A DNA stretch of 64,000 nucleotides, from NCBI GenBank assembly GCA_027365225.1, contig DAHXNV010000009.1, forward strand, positions 21,344 through 85,343, in the 5' to 3' direction. The notes beneath the pieces are model-generated. The model saw only the letters and a list, made by a program, of their open reading frames with translations, was not told where the DNA came from and did no database searches. The position numbers and the translations under genes are program-made. The stretch is from Gammaproteobacteria bacterium (GTDB lineage: Bacteria; Pseudomonadota; Gammaproteobacteria; Steroidobacterales; Steroidobacteraceae). Position 1 is the first letter of the stretch. Each line of letters starts with the position of its first letter. Shown here piece after piece: positions 24,779-32,708 of the stretch.

Positions 24779-26788
24779 ATGATCCGCCGACCGTTGATGT
24801 GGGGGCTGTCGCTGCTCGGCGTCATGTTGCTGTGCGGCAGCGCATTCGCGAGCGGCGTCTCGCCCTACCTGCCTCTGAACCTGGACCCCGCCGTCCAGAA
24901 CGCGATCGACCGGGTGCTGATCCTCGGCGACCAGCCGGTGTTGGTGCGGCCGATTCCGGCGGCGCTGGTGCTGCGGGCCCTGCCCAAGGCGTGCCGCGTC
25001 GATCGGCCGCTGTGCGAGCGGGTGCGCAAGTATCTGCGCCGCTACATGCGGGGCACCGGCGTCGAGTTCACCAGCGTGACGCTGGCCGCGACCGGCGGAA
25101 ACTCCAACATCACGCTGCCGAACCAGCACGGGCGGCGGGCCCAGAGCCCCTATCAGGTCTCGGGCGCGGCCTACATCCAACCCAACCCCTACATGCTGCT
25201 CAACGTCGGCGGGGTGGGTTACCAGGGCCGCTTCACCCCGACCGGCACGATGCTCAGTCTCGGCTTCGACTGGGCGCAGCTCGATATCGGCTGGCGCGAT
25301 CACTGGTGGTCGCCGCTCACCGACAGCTCGATGCTGATCAGCACCGAAGCGCCGACCATGCCGTCGATCACGCTGTCGAACACCCTGCCGCTGACGCGGC
25401 TCGGCCTGCAGTATCAGGTGTTCGTCGCACGCATGTCCGAGCAGCGGCACATCGAGCTCACCAACGGCACGTTCACCCACGGCTACCCCAAGATGGGCGG
25501 CATCATGGTCGGCATCCAGCCGGTGAGCGGCTGGTCACTCGGGGTGCAGCGGGTGATGATCTGGGGCGGCGGCGCCGCCGGCGGCGAGTCGCTGAGCGAG
25601 ATCATGCAGGCGTTCATCAACCCCGCCAAGGCGCAGAGCACGGGCTTCAACGCCGGCACACGCGTGGTCGCCAAGCAGGAGGCGTCCGTCACCAGCGACT
25701 TCATCTTTCCGGGCCCCGAGCCGTTCTCCGTGTATTTCGAGTACGCCGCCAACGACACCTCGATGGGCAGGAGCTATTTGTTCGGCAAGCCCGACATCTC
25801 GGCGGGGATCGATTTCGCGCACCTCGGACCCTTCGACCTGACGTACGAATTCAACTCGTGGTCTCCCACCTGGTACGTGCACGGCGCGACCAACGTGCAG
25901 ACGGGCTACCAATACGGCATCACCAACGACTACCAGAGCATCGGCAACTGGTTCGGCGATCAGCGGGTGCTCGCCACCGCCAGCACGTTCGCCGACCAGG
26001 TCGGCGGCCAGAGCAACATGCTGCGCGTCGGCTGGACGCCGCCCTTCGGCGGTTACCTGCAGCTGCGGCTGCGCGAGCTGGCCAACGAGGCGCAGACCGA
26101 GTTCGCCACCTACCCGTACAAGACCGAGTACATGGGGGCGCTCAGCTACTCCTTCCCCTGGAACGGCTACGCGGTCGGGGCCGAGATCGGCGGTGGCCAG
26201 GACGTCTTTGGCCACCACTACATCATGGTCGAAGGCTTCCTGCGCGACGGCGAGGCCCTGTTCCGCAACTATGATCCGGTGTCCGCCTTCACCGGCAAGC
26301 GCCCCAAGGGCGACGATCTGTTCGTCAACGTGGGCGTCAACTACTACCACGCGCTGGTCTACCGGCCGAATGGCGCGGCCACCCAGCGCTATTACAGGCC
26401 CTGGGCGTACAGCCCCGCCGTGACCCTCGGCGCGCGGCGGCGCATCTCGGCGCACCAGGACATCGGCGTCGGGGTCGATCTCGACTCGATCAGCGGCCGG
26501 CTGCTGCTCGGACTGCGCATGGTCGATTACCGCTACCGCTTCGACTGGCCGATCGCCGTCCATGCCTTCATCGGCGCGGCGCGCTACTCGGGCCGCACTC
26601 CGGCCTACGGCCTATACCTGGGTACGGGCCTGGAGTGGCTGCACGCGTATCGCGGCTGGAACGTCGGACTCGACTTCCGCAGCGTGGTCTCGGCCCAGAA
26701 TATGGGTCATGTGCGCAACGCGCAGTATCAACTCGCCACGTACTACACCATCGACAGCTGGTCGCTGTACCTATCGCACGACTTCTGA
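24779..26788 (+). CDS. Capsule assembly Wzi family outer-membrane protein
   Basis: The 669-residue protein has a signal peptide (residues 1-25, cleavage after SAFA). A short helical region follows (about 35-90, LDPAVQNAIDRVLILGDQPVLVRPI, then the basic PLCERVRKYLRRYMR). The rest is a long series of amphipathic beta strands typical of an outer-membrane barrel, ending in the C-terminal aromatic SLYLSHDF. The motifs WAQLDIGWRDHWWSPLTDSSML and TLPLTRLGLQYQVFVARM are characteristic of Wzi-type proteins, which anchor capsular polysaccharide at the cell surface. No other capsule export genes are in the window. It converges with a glycosyltransferase cluster that could build the glycan; that link is inference. 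Confidence 0.8.
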   Translation: MIRRPLMWGLSLLGVMLLCGSAFASGVSPYLPLNLDPAVQNAIDRVLILGDQPVLVRPIPAALVLRALPKACRVDRPLCERVRKYLRRYMRGTGVEFTSVTLAATGGNSNITLPNQHGRRAQSPYQVSGAAYIQPNPYMLLNVGGVGYQGRFTPTGTMLSLGFDWAQLDIGWRDHWWSPLTDSSMLISTEAPTMPSITLSNTLPLTRLGLQYQVFVARMSEQRHIELTNGTFTHGYPKMGGIMVGIQPVSGWSLGVQRVMIWGGGAAGGESLSEIMQAFINPAKAQSTGFNAGTRVVAKQEASVTSDFIFPGPEPFSVYFEYAANDTSMGRSYLFGKPDISAGIDFAHLGPFDLTYEFNSWSPTWYVHGATNVQTGYQYGITNDYQSIGNWFGDQRVLATASTFADQVGGQSNMLRVGWTPPFGGYLQLRLRELANEAQTEFATYPYKTEYMGALSYSFPWNGYAVGAEIGGGQDVFGHHYIMVEGFLRDGEALFRNYDPVSAFTGKRPKGDDLFVNVGVNYYHALVYRPNGAATQRYYRPWAYSPAVTLGARRRISAHQDIGVGVDLDSISGRLLLGLRMVDYRYRFDWPIAVHAFIGAARYSGRTPAYGLYLGTGLEWLHAYRGWNVGLDFRSVVSAQNMGHVRNAQYQLATYYTIDSWSLYLSHDF

Positions 26789-26804
26789 GCCGCCCGGCGG
26801 CTCA
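26786..26804. terminator. Hairpin spanning the convergent stop codons
   Basis: TGAGCCGC (26786-26793) and GCGGCTCA (26797-26804) form a perfect 8-base-pair stem with a 3-base loop. Each arm contains the stop codon of one of the two convergent genes. It has no U-run but is placed to end or protect both messages. Confidence 0.4.
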
Positions 26805-27875
26805 GCCGGCGCGGCGAGCCGGCAGCGCGCACCAGGCCGCGAATACCGCCTCGGCCGGGATCTGGTCGGCGCGGGTGGTGGCCGGCGGTCCACCGACGCC
26901 GATCACGCTGAATTGCGCCGCGGCGCGCGGCAGTACGCGCCACTGGGGCATCGCCCCCATGATCACGGCCACCGGCAGGCCGCAGGCCGCGGCGGCGTGC
27001 GCCATGCCCGTATCCATGGTGATCATGCTCTCGGCCACCTCCATCAGCGCGAAGCTGGCCCGCAGGCCGAGCCCGAGGACTTCCAGGTCCGCAAGGCCGA
27101 TGGCCGCGTGCATCTGGCGCAGCAGCGGCAGCTCGCTCACCGCGCCGCGCAGGATGAGCACCGCCTGCGGCGCGCGCGCGTGCACCGCATGCAACAGCTC
27201 GCGCCAGCGCTCGACGGGCCAGGAGCGGTCGTTGTCCCGCCGCCATCGCTTGCGGCTGCGGGCGCTGAGGGTGCGCGCCGTGCCCGGCTGGATCAGCACG
27301 AGCGGCCGGCTGTTCCAGCCGCGCTCGCGCAGCAGAGCATCCCGCTGTGAGCGCTCCGCTTCGAGCGTGAACAGCCGCGGCGCCCCTGCCGGTCCCGGCG
27401 ACGGATAGTCCGCCGCCGCCAGGATCGGCGGTGTTCGCACGGCGAGCCGCAACAGCACATCGATGTAGTGCTCACCGTCGGCCGGGCCGCCCTCGAGGAA
27501 CTCGCAGCGCCGGGCGTCGATGCCGCCAAGCCGCAGCAGGCGGCGGATGCGCGCGGCTTGCCGCGGCATCGTCTCGGCGACGTATACCGGACCCGGCGCA
27601 CTGCGCCGCAGCACGCCGAGCACCGCCAACCACGCTCCGGTCACCGGCAAGGGCAGATGCCGCGGCAGCGTCCAGCAGCGCTCCACATCGGGACTCCCCC
27701 GGTACAGCTCGCGATTCCAGGGCCCCGCGCCAACCACCTGACACGGTCGCCCGAAACGCTCGTGCAGCAGGCGCAACGCCGAGGTCAGCATGATCATGTC
27801 GCCCACCCGGCCGAACAGAATCACGACCGGCTGCAGCGCTCGTGCGGGAGTGCTCACGCGGACCTCGATTGCCAC
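26802..27875 (-). CDS. Glycosyltransferase family 9 protein (heptosyltransferase-like), copy B
   Basis: The 357-residue protein has the GT9 fold: an N-terminal FGRVGDMIMLTSALRLLHERFG, a central LVLIQPGTA (nucleotide-side motif), then the donor-binding TMDTGMAHAAAACGLPVAVIMG near 280-300. GT9 enzymes move heptose or other sugars onto LPS core or related acceptors, usually from ADP-heptose. It overlaps the upstream paralogue by 22 bases, and both share the unusual FGR(V/I)GDM(I/V)MLT start, so the pair arose by tandem duplication. The acceptor is not predictable. Confidence 0.8.
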   Translation of the reverse strand: MAIEVRVSTPARALQPVVILFGRVGDMIMLTSALRLLHERFGRPCQVVGAGPWNRELYRGSPDVERCWTLPRHLPLPVTGAWLAVLGVLRRSAPGPVYVAETMPRQAARIRRLLRLGGIDARRCEFLEGGPADGEHYIDVLLRLAVRTPPILAAADYPSPGPAGAPRLFTLEAERSQRDALLRERGWNSRPLVLIQPGTARTLSARSRKRWRRDNDRSWPVERWRELLHAVHARAPQAVLILRGAVSELPLLRQMHAAIGLADLEVLGLGLRASFALMEVAESMITMDTGMAHAAAACGLPVAVIMGAMPQWRVLPRAAAQFSVIGVGGPPATTRADQIPAEAVFAAWCALPARRAG

Positions 27876-28945
27876 GTGCCCGGGGCGCGCTCGTGCGGCA
27901 GCGAGCGCCAGGCATCCAGCACGGTCTGCGGGCCGATCCGCTCGACACGCTCGGCCTCGAGCGCAAGCACCGGGGAGTCTGTGCCGCTGCGCGGCAGCCA
28001 GACCCGGGCCGACTGGATCCCGTAGAGCACCACGAGCGGCGTGCCGAGCGCCGCGGCGGCATGCGCCGGCCCGGTATCGATCGAGACCATGCTGTGGGCC
28101 AGCTCACACAGGGCGAACAGCCGCCGCAACCCGCACGGGGCCACCGCCACCCGGGACATGCGCGCCGCCGCCCGGATGTGCTCGAGCATGCTCGCCTCGG
28201 CCGGCGCGCCGCGCAGCACGATCAGTGCCTCGGGCATGGCGGCCCGCATTGCGCGCAACAGCTCGATCCAGTGCTCGAGCGGCCAGACTTTGTCGTCACG
28301 ACTGGCCCAGTGGCGCAGGCGCCGCCGGCCCATGGTGCGATGATTGCCCGGTTGCACCAGCACGAGCGGCTCACCGTGCCAGCCGTAACCGGCGAGCCAA
28401 TCGCAGGCCGCGCGGCGCTCGGCCGGCGCCACCTGCAGGTGCGGGCGCCAGAGGCCCGGCGCCGCCGGCTCGGGATAATCGGCCGCCCGTACCGACTCCG
28501 GGGTGCGCGCGGCGAACTCCAACAGGCACTCGAGCCACAGCCGCTCGGTACCGGGCTCCTCGTCGATGAACAGGCACCGCCGCGGATCGATTCCGCCGAG
28601 GGCCAGCAGGCGCCTGATCCGCGGCACCTGCCGGCGATGGTGCTCGAACACGTACACCGGCCCCGGCGCGCTGCGGCGCAACGCCCGCAGCACCGCCGGC
28701 CAGGCGCGACCGAACAGCAAGGGCGCCTTGCGTGGAACGTGCCAGCACGCCGCCACGTCCGCATGCCCCGCGTACATGTCGTGTATCCACGCATCCATTC
28801 CAACGACATGACAGGGAGCGCCGAAACGGCAATGCAGCGCCCGCAGCACGGCCGTCAACATCACCATGTCGCCGATCCGGCCGAACCGGAACACGAACGG
28901 ACTGAGCGGCGCGCGCGCTGCGGCGGACAACGTCACGTCGGTCAT
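27854..28945 (-). CDS. Glycosyltransferase family 9 protein (heptosyltransferase-like), copy A
   Basis: The GT9 protein of about 363 residues starts MTDVTLSAAARAPLSPFVFRFGRIGDMVMLTAVLRALH in frame; an upstream ATG at 29014 would add 23 residues that look non-conserved. It carries LVLVQPGNH and SIDTGPAHAAAALGTPLVVLYG, the second holding the conserved DxGPAH seen in heptosyltransferases. It keeps the canonical GPAH where copy B has GMAH. It lies between a GT4-type gene and copy B, all on the minus strand and nearly contiguous, so the four genes 26802-31047 form one unit. Confidence 0.8.
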   Translation of the reverse strand: MTDVTLSAAARAPLSPFVFRFGRIGDMVMLTAVLRALHCRFGAPCHVVGMDAWIHDMYAGHADVAACWHVPRKAPLLFGRAWPAVLRALRRSAPGPVYVFEHHRRQVPRIRRLLALGGIDPRRCLFIDEEPGTERLWLECLLEFAARTPESVRAADYPEPAAPGLWRPHLQVAPAERRAACDWLAGYGWHGEPLVLVQPGNHRTMGRRRLRHWASRDDKVWPLEHWIELLRAMRAAMPEALIVLRGAPAEASMLEHIRAAARMSRVAVAPCGLRRLFALCELAHSMVSIDTGPAHAAAALGTPLVVLYGIQSARVWLPRSGTDSPVLALEAERVERIGPQTVLDAWRSLPHERAPGTWQSRSA

Positions 28946-29036
28946 CGGCTGGAATACGGCAGGCGCCTCTGCAGAGGAGCCGGCATTGTGGCCCACGCCC
29001 GCGGCCAGGAGCAAGGCGGCCCCGCGAGGCGCGCGC

Positions 29037-30101
29037 TCAGAGCGCGAGCTCCGCGCGCCAGCGCTCGAGCACGGCCGACAGACGAAAGCGCGGATCCGGC
29101 GCCGTCACCGGCCGCTCGCCGGCCCGCCAAGCGCCAATGCGCTGCGCGTAGGCATCGAACAAACCCAGCATTGCCGCCACCTGCGCGGGCAACGCGCGCC
29201 AGCGCGGCGTGCAGCCCCCGAGCAGCCCCTCATAGAGCCGCTGCGCGCCGCTGACCGCAACGACCTGGCGCGCATCGCCGATGATCTCGCGCGCCGCGCC
29301 GCAGTCGCACGTCAGCACCGGGGTGCCGAGCGCGTTGGATTCGGCAAAGACCAGCCCGAAGGTCTCCGGCACCACGAAATTCGGACAGAAGGTGCACAGC
29401 GCCGTGCGCACCTGCGCGTGCATGCGCGCTTGCGGCAGCGGCCCGAGATCGCGCACCCCCTCGATGGGCGCCCAATCGCGCCTCTTGTAGCCCGGGTTGC
29501 CCACCAGCAGCTCGAGGTCCGGCATCCGGCGGCGCAGCGCGCGAAACGCATCGAGCGTGAACTTCAGCCCTTTGTTGGGCGAGGACAGGAACACGAGCTT
29601 GCGCTCATCGATCGGCGAGCCATCCGGCTGCAACGTCTCGTCGATCGGGTTGTATATCGTGCGGGCGTGAAGCCCCCCCTCCACACCCATCCAGCGCAGA
29701 CTCGCCTCGACCGCGCTGCGCTGCGTGTCGGAAACACAGATGAGGCGGACATCGAGCGAGCGCAACAGCGCGCGGGTCGAGGCGAGCCAGCGGGCCCGCC
29801 GCGAGCCCGGCCGCATCCGGTCGTGCAGCCAGAGAAACACCCGCGCGTTCGGGTACAGGTGGCGCACGGACTCGAGCGCGCGCGAATCGCGGTTGACGAT
29901 CACGCAGCCGACGGTCGGGTCGCGCTCGGGCGGCCGATAGGGACCGCTCGACTCGGTGCGATTGTGCTGCACGACGCGCGCCCCGAGCCCCGCGGCGATG
30001 CGCACCACGGTCGCCTCGGTGCCGCCCATCGCCTCGCGGTGCGGCGTGTCGCCGTCGTACGGCCGCGCACACACCGGATCGTAGATGACGATTGCGGTCA
30101 T
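29037..30101 (-). CDS. Glycosyltransferase (GT4-like, GT-B fold)
   Basis: The 354-residue protein starts MTAIVIYDPVCARPYDGDTP and soon has REAMGGTEATVVRIAAGLG, the GGTE(A)T donor-side loop of GT-B enzymes. It continues with VFLWLHDRM, LICVSDTQRSAV, FLSSPNKGLKFTLDAF, and the C-terminal retaining-enzyme motif PETFGLVFAESNALGTPVLTCDCGAAREII, which holds the EX7E-type glutamates. It is cytoplasmic with no signal peptide. A much longer frame upstream overlaps the methyltransferase gene and is spurious. The sugar it transfers is unknown. It begins 20 bases after the methyltransferase stop. Confidence 0.82.
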   Translation of the reverse strand: MTAIVIYDPVCARPYDGDTPHREAMGGTEATVVRIAAGLGARVVQHNRTESSGPYRPPERDPTVGCVIVNRDSRALESVRHLYPNARVFLWLHDRMRPGSRRARWLASTRALLRSLDVRLICVSDTQRSAVEASLRWMGVEGGLHARTIYNPIDETLQPDGSPIDERKLVFLSSPNKGLKFTLDAFRALRRRMPDLELLVGNPGYKRRDWAPIEGVRDLGPLPQARMHAQVRTALCTFCPNFVVPETFGLVFAESNALGTPVLTCDCGAAREIIGDARQVVAVSGAQRLYEGLLGGCTPRWRALPAQVAAMLGLFDAYAQRIGAWRAGERPVTAPDPRFRLSAVLERWRAELAL

Positions 30102-30120
30102 GAGGGCGCTGCGCGCGGCG

Positions 30121-31047
30121 TCAGCGCGCCCCGGCGCGCGCGCCGATGAGGTAGAAGTTGTTGTGGAAGATGGGACATTCGGCGTGCAGCCAGCGCATCC
30201 GCGGCAGCCGCCGCGCAAGAGTAGCGAAGTACTCGGTGTTATCGATGCCGCCGAAGGCGCGCTGGTAGGCGCACAACACGTAATCGAAATCCTCGAGCAT
30301 CGGCGCGACGGCATCGCGCACCGCCAGAGGCGTCTCGCTGAGCGACCAGGTCGCCACGAACAGCGAGGGTCCGCGCTCGGCCACGCGCGCGCGGACCGGC
30401 GCCGGCGCGGCACCGGAGACCAGCCAGGACAGATTGCGCGGCGGCTCGAGCGAGTCGCCCTGCGGAAAGACGTTGCGCAGATAGAACCGCTGCAATGCGC
30501 ACATCACCGGGATATCCCAGATCACGTAGGCGTCGCGGTAGCCCACATTGCGCAGCAGCCGGAAGAAGCTGCCGTAGCCGGCGCCGAAATCCACCACCAG
30601 CCGCAGCGCCGCCAGATCGATGTCGGTCGCCTCGAGCAGCCGGATCAGGTGATAGCCATGCTGCACCAGCAGCGGACTGCTCAGCGGGTAATACGGATGG
30701 ACCAGCGGCTGACCGACCGGCGACTCGATCAACGCCCGCTGCAACGCCGGCGAGCAGCGCGCGGAGGCGAGCACGTGCCGCAGATACTCGCCCGAGTGGC
30801 TGCGGATGCGCGGATGGACGGTCTTGGCGATCGGCGGCAGACGCAGGAAGCGGTCCGAGCCGCCGCCGCGCAAGGCCGCGGCGATCGACGCGGCGAGCGG
30901 GCCCCATTCTCCGGCGGCCGCCTCGGCGGCACCCAGCCCGGCGAGCAGCTCATCGGCATGACGCAGGCGCGGCGGCGGATACTCGCCGAGGATCTTCGCT
31001 GCGATCCGTCGCACCCCCGTACGCATCTTGCCGCGCAGCCTGCTCAT
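30121..31047 (-). CDS. Putative sugar O-methyltransferase
   Basis: The 308-residue protein has a class I methyltransferase motif, LVVDFGAGYGSFFRLL (about 156-171), followed by WDIPVMCALQRFYLRNVF. It ends with YVLCAYQRAFGGIDN and ECPIFHNNFYLIG. This combination resembles the putative sugar O-methyltransferase family found in polysaccharide loci. It would use S-adenosylmethionine to cap a glycan. It is the first gene of the minus-strand cluster with the GT4 and two GT9 genes. The start ATG at 31047 is chosen because a large upstream extension overlaps the next gene. Function is inferred from motif and neighbours. Confidence 0.7.
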   Translation of the reverse strand: MSRLRGKMRTGVRRIAAKILGEYPPPRLRHADELLAGLGAAEAAAGEWGPLAASIAAALRGGGSDRFLRLPPIAKTVHPRIRSHSGEYLRHVLASARCSPALQRALIESPVGQPLVHPYYPLSSPLLVQHGYHLIRLLEATDIDLAALRLVVDFGAGYGSFFRLLRNVGYRDAYVIWDIPVMCALQRFYLRNVFPQGDSLEPPRNLSWLVSGAAPAPVRARVAERGPSLFVATWSLSETPLAVRDAVAPMLEDFDYVLCAYQRAFGGIDNTEYFATLARRLPRMRWLHAECPIFHNNFYLIGARAGAR

Positions 31048-31186
31048 CACTCGTTGTGACAATCCGAATTGAGATCGTCGCGCACCATCGATCGATTGTT
31101 CCCGGCACCGCCGGTGCGCGAGCTTACCAGAAGCCGCCCCGGTGAGATCCGGCACGATGGGGAATTTGGCGCGATTCACCGGGCTC

Positions 31187-31645
31187 TCAGGGGCGCTTGC
31201 GCCGGCCCGCGCGCCCCACGGCCGCGCGCGGGCGGCGAGCGAGCGCAGTGCGGCGCGGCGGCGCGGCGTCCGACACGCCGGTGAAGCCGCCACGCGTGCG
31301 CCGCTGGTCCGGGCGCAGCAATCCCATGCGCTCGAGCCGGGCCTCGATCGCCCGCAGGGTGCGCCGGTGCTTCTCGGCGAGTGCCGCGGGCGGCTCGCCC
31401 GCGCGGAAGTCGGCGGCGAGCCGCGCCTGCTCGTCCTCGCTCCAGGGGCGTCCGACATTGGCCGGCAGCTGCGCGCGCCGCTGCGCACGGACCGTCGACT
31501 CCTCCAGCGCCGCGGCCGCGGCCAGCAGCGCACGCAGGACCTCGGCGCGGTGCAACGCCGAGTCGGGCGCGAGCGGCTCGCCGGTGTGCGGATCGAGCCC
31601 CTGAATGAGCGCATTCAGAATGTCGATCGGTCGCGATGGCGTCAT
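31187..31645 (-). CDS. Hypothetical protein with a SANT/Myb-like segment
   Basis: The 152-residue protein starts MTPSRPIDILNALIQGLDPHTGEPL behind AAGGAAGG (a strong Shine-Dalgarno), which fixes the ATG at 31645. Residues 68-103, with GRPWSEDEQARLAADFRAG and EKHRRTLRAIEARLERMGLL, resemble a SANT/Myb or homeodomain-like three-helix unit, in which a Trp-containing first helix is followed by a positively charged recognition helix. The C-terminal 45 residues are Arg-rich and probably disordered. DNA or RNA binding is plausible but unproven. It is divergent from the CPBP protease gene, with 150 bases between. Confidence 0.65.
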   Translation of the reverse strand: MTPSRPIDILNALIQGLDPHTGEPLAPDSALHRAEVLRALLAAAAALEESTVRAQRRAQLPANVGRPWSEDEQARLAADFRAGEPPAALAEKHRRTLRAIEARLERMGLLRPDQRRTRGGFTGVSDAAPPRRTALARRPRAAVGRAGRRKRP

Positions 31646-31795
31646 GAGACCTTCCTTCCGCGGCGGTGGCGTCGGCGGCAGTATCCGGCCTCGAGCGCGC
31701 ATCGACCAGCCGATTTGCCTGCGCATTGCGGCGGATTTGCCCACCGGGCGCACCGACCGTACAGTGCATTCTCCGCCCTCGAGGATGTCCGCACG

Positions 31796-32692
31796 ATGCG
31801 CGTTTTTGCCTGGTTCATGCTCCTGATCGCCTTCAGCCTCGCCTGCATGGCCGTCTTCACCTATCCGGCGTGGCTGCTGCTGCATCCTCACTTCAACTTT
31901 CCCTTTCAGCGCATCGGCGAGCGGATCGGGATGTTGGGGTTCCTGATCGGCTTTCTGCTGATCGCGCGCCGCCTGCGGCTCGGGGACCGGGTCAGTCTGG
32001 GCTTCGGCGCCCCGCGCAGGGTCTACCTGCGCGAGTACGGCATCGCGCTGGTGATCGGCACGCTCACCATGTCGCTGGTCGTGGCGAGCATGGCCGCGCT
32101 CGGCCTGCTCGACTGGCAGCCGGCCGCGCGCTACGGCGCGGGGGCGCTCGCCGCCCTGATCGCCAAGCGGCTGCTGAGCGGCGTGGCGGTCGGACTGATC
32201 GAGGAGACCGCGCTGCGCGGGGTGATGTTCGCCGGCATTCAACGCGAATCCGGCACGCTGATCGCGATCGCACTGACCTCGATCATCTTCGCGGCGACGC
32301 ACTTCCTCGGCGTGGCGCACATCCCGGCGGATGCGGTCACGCCGTGGAGCGGCGTGACGGTGCTGCACGGCACGCTGCGCGCCTTCGAGGACCCGCTCGG
32401 CAACGCCGACGCGTTCCTGTGCCTGACCGCCGTCGGCGTCGTGCTCGCGATCGTCCGATCGATCACCGGCAACACCTCCGCGAGCATGGGGCTGCACGCC
32501 GGATGGGTCTGGGTGATGCTGGTGGTGCATGGCCTGTCCCGGCCCAACATCGCCTCGCCGCTGAGCTTCCTGCTCAGCCACCACGACGGGTTCACCGGTT
32601 GGCTGGTGCTCGCCTGGGCCGTGGTGTTGGGCTGGGGACTGGCGCGCTTTTACTCCGCCCGCATGCGCGCCCAGGACGGCGCGCTCGCCTAG
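31796..32692 (+). CDS. CPBP family intramembrane metalloprotease
   Basis: The 298-residue protein has about seven to eight predicted membrane helices. It carries the ABI/CPBP motifs: EETALRGVMFAGIQ (EExxxR, motif 1, about residues 142-155), FAATHFLGVAH (FxxxH, motif 2) and GLHAGWVW (motif 3). These residues bind a metal inside the membrane. Members process prenylated proteins in eukaryotes and provide self-immunity or regulated proteolysis in bacteria; no bacteriocin gene is nearby. GAGG is 11 bases before the ATG at 31796. It lies between the SANT-like gene (divergent) and mpl (convergent). Confidence 0.85.
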   Translation: MRVFAWFMLLIAFSLACMAVFTYPAWLLLHPHFNFPFQRIGERIGMLGFLIGFLLIARRLRLGDRVSLGFGAPRRVYLREYGIALVIGTLTMSLVVASMAALGLLDWQPAARYGAGALAALIAKRLLSGVAVGLIEETALRGVMFAGIQRESGTLIAIALTSIIFAATHFLGVAHIPADAVTPWSGVTVLHGTLRAFEDPLGNADAFLCLTAVGVVLAIVRSITGNTSASMGLHAGWVWVMLVVHGLSRPNIASPLSFLLSHHDGFTGWLVLAWAVVLGWGLARFYSARMRAQDGALA

Positions 32693-32708
32693 CCGCGCGG
32701 GCAGTGCT

